A stretch of DNA of 9,315 bases from an uncultured Bacteroides sp. (GTDB lineage Bacteria; Bacteroidota; Bacteroidia; Bacteroidales; Bacteroidaceae). The translations under genes were made by a program, and so were the position numbers. The stretch covers positions 1 through 9,315 of the forward strand of contig CAKUYM010000163.1 in assembly GCA_934716785.1 (NCBI GenBank), read 5' to 3'. Numbering within the stretch: the first letter of the stretch is position 1; the number at the start of each line of letters is the position of its first letter. A model generated the notes under the pieces. The model saw nothing but the letters and a program-made list of their open reading frames with translations, was not told the origin of the DNA and did not search any database. This document shows positions 1 through 6,198 of the stretch, in pieces.

Positions 1-63
1 AATGAACATCAAATGCTGATATATGCACAGCAAGAAATACAAAGGAATCAAGAATTTATTTAA
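1..63 (+). CDS. 3' end of an upstream CDS (partial)
   Basis: Frame 1 is open from the first base to the TAA at 61-63, giving the last 20 residues (ending QEIQRNQEFI). The other two forward frames hit stops within the first 20 bases or so. The tail is hydrophilic and Gln-rich, suggesting a helical C-terminus. The stop lies 12 bases before the next start, so it fits the same operon. There is too little sequence to name a function. Confidence 0.5.
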   Translation, partial: NEHQMLIYAQQEIQRNQEFI

Positions 64-75
64 TCATTTTATTTT

Positions 76-507
76 ATGGATAAATTTTTAGGTCAAGAAA
101 TCCCCGAAAAGGACAGATGGCAGTTCTTACAGGACAATGCCGATGCCGTAGAAGAGATTGGCTATACTCACCGTTTTACACCGGATGAGCTGGCGCAGAA
201 AAAAGAGTTCCTCGCTGAAACTTCAATCCAAATCAATGATATTGAGATGGAGAAGAAAGAAGCGATGGAAGCATTCAAGGCAGAGTTAAAGCCATTGAAT
301 GAGAGAAAACAAGAACTTCTTGAGAATATCAAGAAAGGCTCTGAATATATCGAAAATGAAGAGTGTGTAAAAATCCTCTATCATGAAGAAAAAATGGTCG
401 GGTATTACAACAGACTTGGTGAACTTGTCTATTCCCGTCCTATAATGCCGCAGGAAATGCAAAAGACAATTTTTAATATTAATCGTAAAACAGGAACAGA
501 ATCATGA
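76..507 (+). CDS. Hypothetical phage protein with a central coiled coil
   Basis: A 143-residue protein I do not recognise by name. Residues about 40-95 are rich in Glu, Lys, Leu and Ala with heptad-like spacing (EMEKKEAMEAFKAELKPLNERKQELLENIKKG), which predicts a coiled coil. The C-terminal third looks globular (YHEEKMVGYYNRLGELVYSRPIMPQEMQ). No signal peptide or membrane segment is seen, so it is probably cytoplasmic. The ATG at 76 follows an AT-rich leader with no clear Shine-Dalgarno, as is usual in Bacteroidota. Its stop overlaps the next start in an ATGA junction at 504-507, so the two are translationally coupled and may act together. The gene is surely real; the function is unknown. Confidence 0.85.
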   Translation: MDKFLGQEIPEKDRWQFLQDNADAVEEIGYTHRFTPDELAQKKEFLAETSIQINDIEMEKKEAMEAFKAELKPLNERKQELLENIKKGSEYIENEECVKILYHEEKMVGYYNRLGELVYSRPIMPQEMQKTIFNINRKTGTES

Positions 508-1241
508 GCGAAAACAAATTGAATGTGGTTGTGCCGAAAGATTATAACGGTGCGCCAATTGAAATAGTATTAAGAGAGGGAGAAGCACCTGTAGCACTCG
601 ACCCGAAAGAACCTGAAAGAGTAGTTATTAATGGAACTATAAACGCACCTCTCAGATGGTTGGAGAAACGTGTTGAACTGATTAATCAGAAAGCGACAAA
701 CATTATCGTAAACCGTGATAAGATGGGACTGGCTCTGACGATTGACGAAACCAGCTACTATCAGACAGAAATCAACGGTATTTTACAAGCTTCAAAAGAA
801 AGGCTGGAGTTCGGTATCAACACAGACAAGATATGGGAACCAATCAAGTTGTCCCAGTTCTTCAAGATGCACCGGGCTTTCTTTAAAGACAAATCAGAAA
901 ATATGATGCTTGTCTCTACCTTAAAGAATTTCAAGGCTAAGGTAAACCAAGACATTGAACGAAGTAAAGAAGAAAATGGAAGCAAGATGGATAACTACTC
1001 GCAGGTAGTTGATTCCAATTTGCCGAAGTCGTTCAAACTGAACATTCCTCTTTTCAAAGGTTTCGCCTGTGAAGAAATCGAAGTTGAGATTTACGCAGAC
1101 GTAGATGGTCGGGACGTATCTCTTTCCTTAGTATCTGCCGGAGCCAATGAAACTATTGAAGAATACAAGAATAAGGTAATTGACGAACAATTGGATGCTA
1201 TCAAATTGATTGCACCGGACATTGTAATCATCGAAGTATAA
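504..1241 (+). CDS. Hypothetical phage protein, possibly DUF2303/YfdQ-like
   Basis: A 245-residue soluble protein. The order of elements loosely resembles DUF2303 (YfdQ family) prophage proteins as I remember them. There is an N-terminal beta-rich part, a segment near residues 65-85 (ATNIIVNRDKMGLALTID), a helical block (IKLSQFFKMHRAFFKDK), and a C-terminal beta part after a 'LPKSFKLNIPLFKG' segment near 174-187. That similarity is from memory of the family pattern and is weak; a profile search is needed. The family has no settled function. The gene is coupled to the upstream gene by ATGA. It is the last gene before a 530-base region without genes, and a TAACTTTG box sits across its stop codon. 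No catalytic motif is evident. Confidence 0.85.
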   Translation: MSENKLNVVVPKDYNGAPIEIVLREGEAPVALDPKEPERVVINGTINAPLRWLEKRVELINQKATNIIVNRDKMGLALTIDETSYYQTEINGILQASKERLEFGINTDKIWEPIKLSQFFKMHRAFFKDKSENMMLVSTLKNFKAKVNQDIERSKEENGSKMDNYSQVVDSNLPKSFKLNIPLFKGFACEEIEVEIYADVDGRDVSLSLVSAGANETIEEYKNKVIDEQLDAIKLIAPDIVIIEV

Positions 1242-1246
1242 CTTTG
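1239..1246 (+). promoter_or_regulatory. Candidate Bacteroidota -7 box (TAACTTTG)
   Basis: TAACTTTG matches the TAnnTTTG element recognised by the Bacteroidota primary sigma factor. It overlaps the stop of the 245-aa gene and lies about 50 bases upstream of the tRNA-like element, which suits a promoter for the RNA region and genes beyond. No TTTG -33 box is seen at the usual 19-21 base spacing (only ATTG at 1221-1224, too close), so support is partial. Confidence 0.35.
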
Positions 1247-1298
1247 TTAACTTTTTACCCCTGCCCGTTCTGTCTGTGAAGATGGAACGAGCGAACTT

Positions 1299-1422
1299 GG
1301 TGGTATGGCGGAATTGGTAGACGCTTCATAAATCGGTTAAATAGGATTATCCTTAATTGAGATAACTTCATTCCGATAGGACTTCTTGGATGGAAGATGC
1401 AGGTTCAAGTCCTGCGCCACCT
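1299..1422 (+). tRNA. tRNA-Leu-like element with an abnormally long middle, possibly degenerate
   Basis: Bases 1306-1324 (TGGCGGAATTGGTAGACGC) are a near-perfect bacterial tRNA-Leu D-arm. Bases 1399-1415 form a perfect T-arm (GCAGG, loop TTCAAGT, CCTGC), followed by GCCACC, which pairs with GGTGGT at 1299-1304 as a 6-bp acceptor including one G-U. CTTC/GAAG at 1382-1396 could be the long variable arm of a class II tRNA. What does not fit: there are 74 bases between D-arm and T-arm where about 32 are expected, no clean 5-bp, 7-loop anticodon arm is found, and A1305 is unpaired. ATCGG (1331-1335) and CCGAT (1372-1376) could pair around a 36-base loop. CTTCAT occurs at 1324-1329 and 1366-1371, exactly 42 bases apart. 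No CCA is encoded (the end is TCAA). Could be a decayed tRNA, a tRNA with an insertion, or a tRNA mimic. Confidence 0.45.
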
Positions 1423-1461
1423 CAATGGGGAACGTTGTTTTTCGCTCTATTTTCGGATTCC

Positions 1462-1479
1462 TTCAATAAAAACATTGAA
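1462..1479 (+). other. AT-rich hairpin between RNA elements
   Basis: TTCAAT (1462-1467) and ATTGAA (1474-1479) pair over the loop AAAAAC. An outer CGCTC/GAGCG pair (1443-1447 with 1482-1486) may enclose it. Downstream sequence is T-rich (TTAGTTTTTGCTGTTTTT), so a weak terminator or RNA processing site is possible, but the stem is weak. Confidence 0.25.
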
Positions 1480-1530
1480 ATGAGCGTGGTTAGTTTTTGC
1501 TGTTTTTAATCCCATAAACAAAACAGTACA

Positions 1531-1597
1531 CGGACGGTGTGGTTTGCTATATGTACCGAGTACTCCATGTAGTTAGAGTTCGATTCTCTTCCGTCCT
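1531..1597 (+). ncRNA. Short tRNA-like element
   Basis: GGACGG (1532-1537) pairs perfectly with CCGTCC (1591-1596) as an acceptor-like stem. Immediately inside is a T-arm-like hairpin (AGAG, canonical loop TTCGATT at 1579-1585, CTCT). GGT (1541-1543) and ACC (1555-1557) could form a reduced D-arm, but the usual D-loop A and GG bases are absent. Only about 16 bases are left for an anticodon arm, so the element is roughly 7-8 bases shorter than a normal tRNA. It ends in TCAA, like the upstream tRNA-Leu-like element. This is not a standard tRNA; it may be a decayed gene or a tRNA mimic. Confidence 0.35.
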
Positions 1598-1614
1598 CAA
1601 ACTTGTGTTGGAAA

Positions 1615-1678
1615 GGGAACATGAAAGTATTCAGTTGCAAATGGATATTTCTGTAATGCGCATACAGATAATGTTCCC
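1615..1678 (+). ncRNA. Putative structured RNA: 8-bp closing stem with internal hairpins
   Basis: GGGAACAT (1615-1622) and ATGTTCCC (1671-1678) are perfect inverted repeats 48 bases apart. Inside, TCTGTA/TACAGA (1650-1655 with 1663-1668) forms a 6-bp hairpin with a 7-base loop ATGCGCA, and AAAT/ATTT (1639-1642 with 1647-1650) a weak second one. Together they make a plausible three-way junction. It follows the two tRNA-like elements. It has no TTCxAxT loop, so I do not call it a tRNA, and I recognise no known riboswitch. Confidence 0.3.
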
Positions 1679-1774
1679 GATGGAATAATGTGAGCCACAC
1701 ATAAATGGCAACGGTTAGTGAATAACAGTTTGTGCCCCGGAGAATACGCTTCGGGACTTTTAATTAAAAAGATT

Positions 1775-2020
1775 ATGGCAATAGATAAAATTAAAACAGT
1801 AGGTCAGCTTAGAAAGGTCATTGAAAATCTTTCTGACGATTACGAGATAGAAATGCGTATTAGACGTAAATTGACGGATGAAGACATAATCGAGTTGCAT
1901 AAAAGGTACGGTAAGATATATCCTTATCCATACGAAACAAGTTATTCAGAACTTGAATTTGATGATGTAGGTGTGTCTGACAAAGTATTATGCTTGGGAG
2001 TTGAATTAAAAGACGAATGA
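1775..2020 (+). CDS. Small hypothetical phage protein
   Basis: I chose the ATG at 1775, giving 81 residues beginning MAIDKIKTVGQLRKVIENLSDD. The frame is open from an ATG at 1718, but the extra 19 residues (with CPGEYASGLL) come from a stretch containing a CCCG/CGGG inverted repeat and do not look protein-like. The preferred start has an AT-rich TAATTAAAAAGATT leader typical of Bacteroidota. The 'TVGQLRKVIENLSDDYEIEMRI' opening resembles a recurring small phage protein type in which a helix is followed by a beta strand, but I know no function. The protein is acidic at its C-terminus. It starts a run of + strand genes; the next start is only 3 bases beyond its stop. Confidence 0.75.
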   Translation: MAIDKIKTVGQLRKVIENLSDDYEIEMRIRRKLTDEDIIELHKRYGKIYPYPYETSYSELEFDDVGVSDKVLCLGVELKDE

Positions 2021-2023
2021 TAT

Positions 2024-2290
2024 ATGAAGAAAGAAGCATATATAAATAAGAATGACCCCGAACTCAGGGAGTGGCTAAGGGCACAAGGGCTTGTGCCTGT
2101 TACATATCCTGATTGTGATGAACGACAAGGGTTAACCGCTCCATATCCAAATGGCCTTGGTGGAATGACAATGTATCATGATGGGATTCGGTATGAAGAA
2201 GACGATGATTCTGACGAGTTTATTATTTGTGACAGCGAAGAAGAGTTTAAGAGGACTGTTATTGAACTTTTAAATAAATATGGAAACTAA
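2024..2290 (+). CDS. Small acidic hypothetical protein
   Basis: An 88-residue soluble protein. It has a mixed N-terminal part (NDPELREWLRAQGLVPVTYP) and a strongly acidic stretch around residues 58-73 (EEDDDSDEFIICDSEEEF), then a short helix (KRTVIELLNKYGN). Strongly acidic small phage proteins sometimes mimic DNA or bind host proteins, but nothing here proves that. It starts 3 bases after the previous stop and overlaps the next gene by 11 bases, so it sits firmly inside the operon. I do not recognise the family. Confidence 0.75.
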   Translation: MKKEAYINKNDPELREWLRAQGLVPVTYPDCDERQGLTAPYPNGLGGMTMYHDGIRYEEDDDSDEFIICDSEEEFKRTVIELLNKYGN

Positions 2291-2714
2291 AGAAATAACT
2301 AAGACTATTTACATCGCAAATGATGGTAAAGAGTTTCTTACCAAAGAGGATTGCGAGAAACATGAGAAGTTAGTCAATGAAATACTATCATGTATTAAAT
2401 ACTTCTGTATCAGATGCCATCCTGATTTAACAGAAACAGGATGTTACCAACATAAAATATATGTGGCAGTGTACTCTAAAAATTACTATCATAAGGATAT
2501 TGCTTTTGAATGGGCACTACGGAAATTTAAATGCTATTTGGGAGAAGGAGTTCAAGGTTATGGATTCCAAACACATTTCAACGTAAGCGAAGTTTCTAAG
2601 GAAGAATACGAAAAGTGTTCAAAATTAGGAAGTGAGAAGATATTTCTTAGCCCTAAGTCGGTAGAAGGCTTTCTTGAAAATATTAATTACATGAAAGAAT
2701 GGGGATTTAAATAA
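2280..2714 (+). CDS. Hypothetical phage protein
   Basis: A 144-residue protein. The N-terminus 'TKTIYIANDGKEFLTKEDCEKHEK' follows a pattern common in small phage proteins: a beta strand, a DGxxF turn, then a helix with Cys and His. It is followed by two more Cys and a His (C38, C43, C46, H47), conceivably a metal site but without a clean CxxC pair set. The rest is mixed alpha/beta with no motif I can name. The start overlaps the previous gene by 11 bases. The TAA at 2712-2714 overlaps the ATG of ninG by one base, which couples it to the recombination gene. Function unknown. Confidence 0.8.
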   Translation: METKEITKTIYIANDGKEFLTKEDCEKHEKLVNEILSCIKYFCIRCHPDLTETGCYQHKIYVAVYSKNYYHKDIAFEWALRKFKCYLGEGVQGYGFQTHFNVSEVSKEEYEKCSKLGSEKIFLSPKSVEGFLENINYMKEWGFK

Positions 2715-3214
2715 TGCCATATTACATAAAACGAACAAAGGCTAAAAAGAAAAAAGACAAGCCCCTACCTCTGTTTGATAAAGCAGGGGTAATAGTAAAG
2801 AAAAAGCCGGATTTGAAAGCTAAACTCGACAAAGAGTTTTCCCTTTTTATCCGGCTTCGTGATTGTATGCCAAACGGTTTCTTCCGTTGTATTTCATGTG
2901 GACAGATAAAACCGTTCGAGCAGGCTGATTGCGGTCACTATTTCAGCCGCACACATCTGGCTACTCGCTTTGACGAAAATAACTGTCATGCCGAGTGCCA
3001 GCACTGTAACAGATTCAAAGCGGACCATTTGGAAGGTTATCGGGTGAATCTGATAGCTAAAATCGGGCAACAGAAATTTGATTTGTTAAAATGGAAAGTA
3101 AAAGATTCTAAGGATAATCCTCAAAATTATAAGAAATCAGATTTCGAGTACGAACAGCTAATCAAGTATTACAAAGCACTTAATAAGAAATTACGAAAGG
3201 AGAAAGGAATATGA
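2714..3214 (+). CDS. ninG: NinG/Rap-type recombination endonuclease
   Basis: A 166-residue protein with the features of lambda NinG (Rap), a structure-specific nuclease that acts on D-loops and Holliday junctions in phage recombination. After a Lys-rich N-terminus (residues 6-16) and a helical segment comes a zinc-binding core. It has C59-x-x-C62, then D72-C73-G74-H75-Y76 with the FSRTHLATRFDENNCH block, and C95-x-x-C98-N99. The 'ADCGHYFSR...NNCHAECQHCNRFKADHLEGYR' arrangement is the family signature and HNH-like. Length is close to lambda NinG (about 200 aa), slightly shorter. Coupled upstream by TAATG and downstream by ATGA at 3211-3214. Its place just before a helicase and the replication pair fits a recombination/replication module. 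Family assignment is firm; substrate preference is taken from the family. Confidence 0.9.
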   Translation: MPYYIKRTKAKKKKDKPLPLFDKAGVIVKKKPDLKAKLDKEFSLFIRLRDCMPNGFFRCISCGQIKPFEQADCGHYFSRTHLATRFDENNCHAECQHCNRFKADHLEGYRVNLIAKIGQQKFDLLKWKVKDSKDNPQNYKKSDFEYEQLIKYYKALNKKLRKEKGI

Positions 3215-3606
3215 AATCCACTATCATTGATGGAGTAGAGTATAAACTTACACCGATAAAAAAAGAAAATAAGACAGTCGCTTTATTTATCCTCACTATG
3301 CCCAAAAATAATTCATGGAATGGTAAATGGACTGGAGAAGGAAATTTATATGCCTATTCGCAGGTTGCATTTAGACGTGGAAAGCCAATCTATTCAAATC
3401 TAAAAGAAGGGAACTTCTATTATGATTTTGGCGATGGATGGGTAGCAAATGTGGAGGTCAGATATGTTACACCAAGTGAATCTAAAAAAATAATGCGGAA
3501 ATCTAAAGGTTTCTGTGGATATACTTGGATGTGTGATGAGATAATGAAACTTGGACGTATTAGAACCGTTACAGAAAGAAGAGCCGACAATGTACAAACT
3601 TCGTGA
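3211..3606 (+). CDS. Hypothetical phage protein
   Basis: A 131-residue soluble basic protein. It is beta-rich in the first two thirds (VEYKLTPIKKENKTVALFILTMPKNNSWNGKWTG) and has a conserved-looking aromatic block 'NFYYDFGDGWVANVEVRYV' near residues 68-86. It ends in a helix with two Cys (GFCGYTWMCDEIMKLGRI). I do not recognise a named domain. ATGA coupling with ninG and a 17-base overlap with the helicase place it between two recombination or replication genes, so an accessory role there is possible but unproven. No signal peptide or membrane segment is present. Confidence 0.8.
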   Translation: MKSTIIDGVEYKLTPIKKENKTVALFILTMPKNNSWNGKWTGEGNLYAYSQVAFRRGKPIYSNLKEGNFYYDFGDGWVANVEVRYVTPSESKKIMRKSKGFCGYTWMCDEIMKLGRIRTVTERRADNVQTS

Positions 3607-4759
3607 TTACCAACAAAAAGCCTCTGATGCAGCCGTTTCTTTCTTCAACAACAAGGCGAAGAAAACAAATGCTATCATGGTATTACCTACAGGAAGCGGA
3701 AAGAGCCTTATCATAGCGGATATAGCAGCAAGACTTGACGGTCATACTTTGGTATTCCAGCCAAGCAAGGAAATACTCGAACAGAACTTCAAAAAACTCT
3801 GCTCATACGGTATTCTTGATTGTAGCATCTATTCGGCTTCTTTCAATTCAAAGGAGATAAACCGGATAACATTTGCTACTATCGGTAGTGTTAAGGCTCA
3901 TCCCGAACTGTTTACTCACTTCAAGAGTATCATCGTTGACGAATGCCACCTTGTAAACCCGAAAGAAGGGATGTACAAGGATTTCTTTGAAGCTGTAAAA
4001 TGCAAGGTTTTAGGGCTTACCGCAACGCCTTACAGACTATCATCCAGTCGTGATTTCGGTTCTATGCTGAAATTCATTACCCGGACAAAGCCGCATGTCT
4101 TTTCAGAGGTTATTTACCATGTACAGGTATCTACCTTGCTTGACATGGGTTATTTGGCGAAACTGAATTATTATCCGATGAATCCTTCGGGGTGGAACGA
4201 ACTCAATTTGAAGGTAAATACCACCGGTGCCGACTACACCGACAAGTCAGTCCAAAGGGAATATGAACGGATAGACTTTTACGGTTATCTCGTTCATATA
4301 GTTCAAAGGCTGATGAATCCCAAAGCCGGAGGAAAACGGAAAGGCATTTTGGTGTTTACCCGGTTTCTGAAAGAAGCGGAGCGGTTGACCTATTCAATAC
4401 CTGGCTGCGCTATCGTATCCGGTGATACCCCCAAAGCCACTCGTGAAATGATTCTCCGACATTTCAAATCCGGTGAGATACCAGTAGTGGCGAATGTCGG
4501 AGTATTAACTACTGGATTTGACTATCCGGAACTTGATACGGTTGTCATGGCACGTCCAACGATGTCTCTTGCTATGTGGTATCAGATTGTCGGTCGGGCA
4601 ATCCGTCCCCACCCTTCCAAAGAATGTGGCTGGATCGTTGACTTATGCGGTAACATCAAACGCTTTGGCGAAGTGTCTGATTTGCGGTTATTCGATACGG
4701 GTAACGGAAAATGGGCAGTTCATTCTAATGGTAGACAATTAACTAACGTGAGATTTTGA
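3590..4759 (+). CDS. SF2 DEAD/DEAH-type helicase (RadD/SSL2-like)
   Basis: The start at 3590 gives 389 residues beginning MYKLRDYQQKA, so the protein opens on the Q-motif-like RDYQ. An upstream ATG at 3551 would add 13 residues that do not resemble the family. The chosen start has a purine-rich GAAAGAAGAG leader. Visible SF2 motifs are Walker A PTGSGKS (33-39), Walker B DECH (117-120), motif III TATP (144-147), motif V 'TTGFDYPELD', and motif VI QIVGRAIRP (332-340) with both arginines. This is the compact two-RecA-domain form without extra nuclease or zinc domains. It should be an ATP-dependent DNA or RNA translocase; in phages such proteins sit with recombination and replication genes, as here. 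It overlaps the previous gene by 17 bases, and the next gene starts 3 bases after its stop. Confidence 0.93.
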   Translation: MYKLRDYQQKASDAAVSFFNNKAKKTNAIMVLPTGSGKSLIIADIAARLDGHTLVFQPSKEILEQNFKKLCSYGILDCSIYSASFNSKEINRITFATIGSVKAHPELFTHFKSIIVDECHLVNPKEGMYKDFFEAVKCKVLGLTATPYRLSSSRDFGSMLKFITRTKPHVFSEVIYHVQVSTLLDMGYLAKLNYYPMNPSGWNELNLKVNTTGADYTDKSVQREYERIDFYGYLVHIVQRLMNPKAGGKRKGILVFTRFLKEAERLTYSIPGCAIVSGDTPKATREMILRHFKSGEIPVVANVGVLTTGFDYPELDTVVMARPTMSLAMWYQIVGRAIRPHPSKECGWIVDLCGNIKRFGEVSDLRLFDTGNGKWAVHSNGRQLTNVRF

Positions 4760-4762
4760 TTT

Positions 4763-5629
4763 ATGGAATATTACATACCTATTAGCAGACGGCTATTTGA
4801 ACACCCCTTTTGGTGCGAAGAGCGCGTATTTTCGAGGTTTGAAGCATGGCTTGACATTGTTCAGAGCGCACGATTTGAAGACACGAAGCAACTTATTGGT
4901 AATAGGTTCATCGAGGTTAAACGCGGACAGATGCTTGTTTCATTGCGGTTTTTAGCCGGTCGTTGGCAGTGGTCTACAAAGAAAGTGAATTCTTTCCTTG
5001 ACTTACTGATACAAGACAAAATGATAATCAAGGAAACGCCAAAGGAAACGGGTCAAACCGTTATAACTATCTGTAATTATGATAAATACAATTTTATATC
5101 ACAGGAGTTGGAAACAGAAAAGAAACAGCAAGGAAACACTAAGGAAACACCATGGAAACAGCAAGGAAACAAAATTAATAAAGATAATAAAGAAAATAAA
5201 TTGAAAAAAGATAATATTCCCCCCACACCCCCCAAGGGGGAGGGGATTAATTCTAAGGCTCGCCTTCTTTTTGAGGATTATTTCAAGAAAACTTTCTCTG
5301 ATAGCTATTATTGGACTGCTAAAGATGCTGGAGCTATGTCGCAGTTACTCCAAAAACTAACATTTTCACGGACACAAAAAAAGATGCCCGTTGATGATGA
5401 CTCTGTATTATACGCTCTTCAAATACTTTTGTCTTCAATTAAAGAAGGCTGGATATTTGAAAACTTCAGCGTAACTAACATCAACTCAAAATATAACGAG
5501 ATTGTATCACAAGCAAGAAAGGGAAATTCTTCCTTAAATACCGACGTTGGTGTAGTTCTTAAAGAGAACTCCCCAGATAAATACAATTCACCTCAAGAAA
5601 GAAAATGGGAAGAAAGATGGAACAAATAG
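4763..5629 (+). CDS. Phage replication initiator (O/DnaD-like, winged helix)
   Basis: A 288-residue protein. Residues 1-110 form a winged-helix-type DNA-binding domain: an 'YYIPISRRLFEHPFWCEERVFSRFEAWLDIV' opening, then 'RGQMLVSLRFLAGRWQWSTKKVNSFLDLLIQDKMI', as in many phage replication initiators. Residues 111-165 are a low-complexity linker rich in Gln, Asn, Lys and Thr. It includes PPTPPKGEG, and its DNA carries six 11-bp repeats. Residues 165-260 form a helical C-terminal domain (ARLLFEDYFKKTF...ALQILLSSIKEGWIFENFSVTNI), plausibly the helicase- or loader-contacting part. The next gene overlaps by 25 bases and encodes a DnaC-like loader, giving the lambda O-P arrangement. The protein is inferred to bind the repeats in its own gene and open the origin. 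No replicase or primase motif is seen. Confidence 0.8.
   Translation: MEYYIPISRRLFEHPFWCEERVFSRFEAWLDIVQSARFEDTKQLIGNRFIEVKRGQMLVSLRFLAGRWQWSTKKVNSFLDLLIQDKMIIKETPKETGQTVITICNYDKYNFISQELETEKKQQGNTKETPWKQQGNKINKDNKENKLKKDNIPPTPPKGEGINSKARLLFEDYFKKTFSDSYYWTAKDAGAMSQLLQKLTFSRTQKKMPVDDDSVLYALQILLSSIKEGWIFENFSVTNINSKYNEIVSQARKGNSSLNTDVGVVLKENSPDKYNSPQERKWEERWNK
5110..5175 (+). repeat. Six tandem 11-bp iterons inside the initiator gene (putative origin)
   Basis: GGAAAC, or AGAAAC in copy 2, starts at 5110, 5121, 5132, 5143, 5154 and 5165: six copies at exactly 11 bases. The consensus is GGAAACAGCAA. Two further GGAAAC copies lie upstream at 5032 and 5044. Eleven is not a multiple of three, so the copies are read in all three codon phases. 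The repetition must therefore be conserved as DNA rather than protein. The spacing puts every copy on the same helix face, as in phage and plasmid iterons. Confidence 0.75.
5171..5218 (+). other. AT-rich stretch, probable DNA unwinding element
   Basis: Directly after the last iteron there are about 48 bases with only three G residues and no C, mostly A on the + strand (TTAATAAAGATAATAAAGAA). This matches the easily melted region next to iterons in the lambda ori. It encodes Lys/Asn/Glu-rich linker residues. Confidence 0.55.
5218..5246 (+). repeat. C-run/G-run imperfect palindrome
   Basis: Runs of six C (5219-5224) and six C (5228-5233) are followed by five G (5236-5240) and four G (5242-5245), forming an imperfect inverted repeat with a very small loop. 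It lies immediately after the AT-rich stretch and encodes PPTPPKGEG. It is the strongest GC island in an AT-rich gene. Confidence 0.5.
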
Positions 5630-6198
5630 ATTTCAAAAGAACAATCGAAAATCTTAAGGAGACAGGATTCAACCCTACTCCAAATATTGTGAATATAGCG
5701 ATACCGGATGCCAAGAGTGTCCTTTGGCGTGGCTTAAACTATTTCACGGGAAATGCGGAATGGTTGCCCGAATATGAGGAAATAGCCGCATGGCTTTCCG
5801 GAAATAATGGGCGGGGACTTTTATGTCATGGCAACTGTGGACGTGGAAAATCTCTTATTTGTTGGAAGATCATTCCTTTGCTCTTGAATCACTATTGCCG
5901 AAAGATAGTAGCCTGTTATGATGCACAACAGATGAACGCTGATATAGACGGTGTAAAGGCAAAGCATATCATTTACATAGATGATGTCGGTACAGAAAAT
6001 TTAAGCGTGAAATATGGAGAGAAAAGACTGGCTTTCTGCGAAATAGTTGATGAAGCGGAAAAGCGAGGTAAACTATTGATTCTGACTACCAATCTGTCGC
6101 TCGATGAAATTTCTCAAAAGTATGGAGAGCGTACCATGGATAGGCTGATTTCTATTACTACACGGGTGAAATTCATAGGAAAAAGCTTAAGGAAATGA
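5605..6198 (+). CDS. DnaC-like AAA+ helicase loader
   Basis: A 197-residue AAA+ ATPase: Walker A GNCGRGKS (76-83), Walker B IIYIDDVG (122-129), sensor-1 region ILTTN (159-163), and a GERTMDRL segment (174-181) whose arginines match the arginine finger of DnaC/IstB ATPases. The N-terminal 60 residues lack a zinc site and probably contact the replicative helicase. Length is a little shorter than E. coli DnaC (245 aa). It overlaps the initiator gene by 25 bases. A second ATG at 5617 (MEQIDFKRT) has a better purine-rich leader (GGGAAGAAAG) and may be the true start, which would shorten the protein by 4 residues. Role by context: loads host DnaB at the origin marked by the upstream initiator. IstB-type transposase helpers share the fold, but there is no transposase here. 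Confidence 0.85.
   Translation: MGRKMEQIDFKRTIENLKETGFNPTPNIVNIAIPDAKSVLWRGLNYFTGNAEWLPEYEEIAAWLSGNNGRGLLCHGNCGRGKSLICWKIIPLLLNHYCRKIVACYDAQQMNADIDGVKAKHIIYIDDVGTENLSVKYGEKRLAFCEIVDEAEKRGKLLILTTNLSLDEISQKYGERTMDRLISITTRVKFIGKSLRK

Noticed and set aside
1299..1422. Phage attachment site at a tRNA gene
   Set aside because: Phage-type genes continue in the same orientation on both sides and no integrase is present, so this is not a prophage boundary.
1506..1700. 64-codon minus-strand ORF in the gene-free stretch
   Set aside because: It runs across the tRNA-like and inverted-repeat elements, has no start context or conserved character, and is antisense to the operon.
1718..1774. Upstream start for the 81-aa gene
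   Set aside because: The added residues cover a CCCG/CGGG inverted repeat and are unlike the rest. The ATG at 1775 gives a protein with a typical beginning.
4518..4742. 74-codon + strand ORF inside the helicase gene
   Set aside because: Lies wholly across helicase motifs V and VI, which are clearly coded in the other frame; no recognisable content.
5110..5175. CRISPR array
   Set aside because: The units are 11 bases without spacers and lie inside a coding gene; no cas genes are present.
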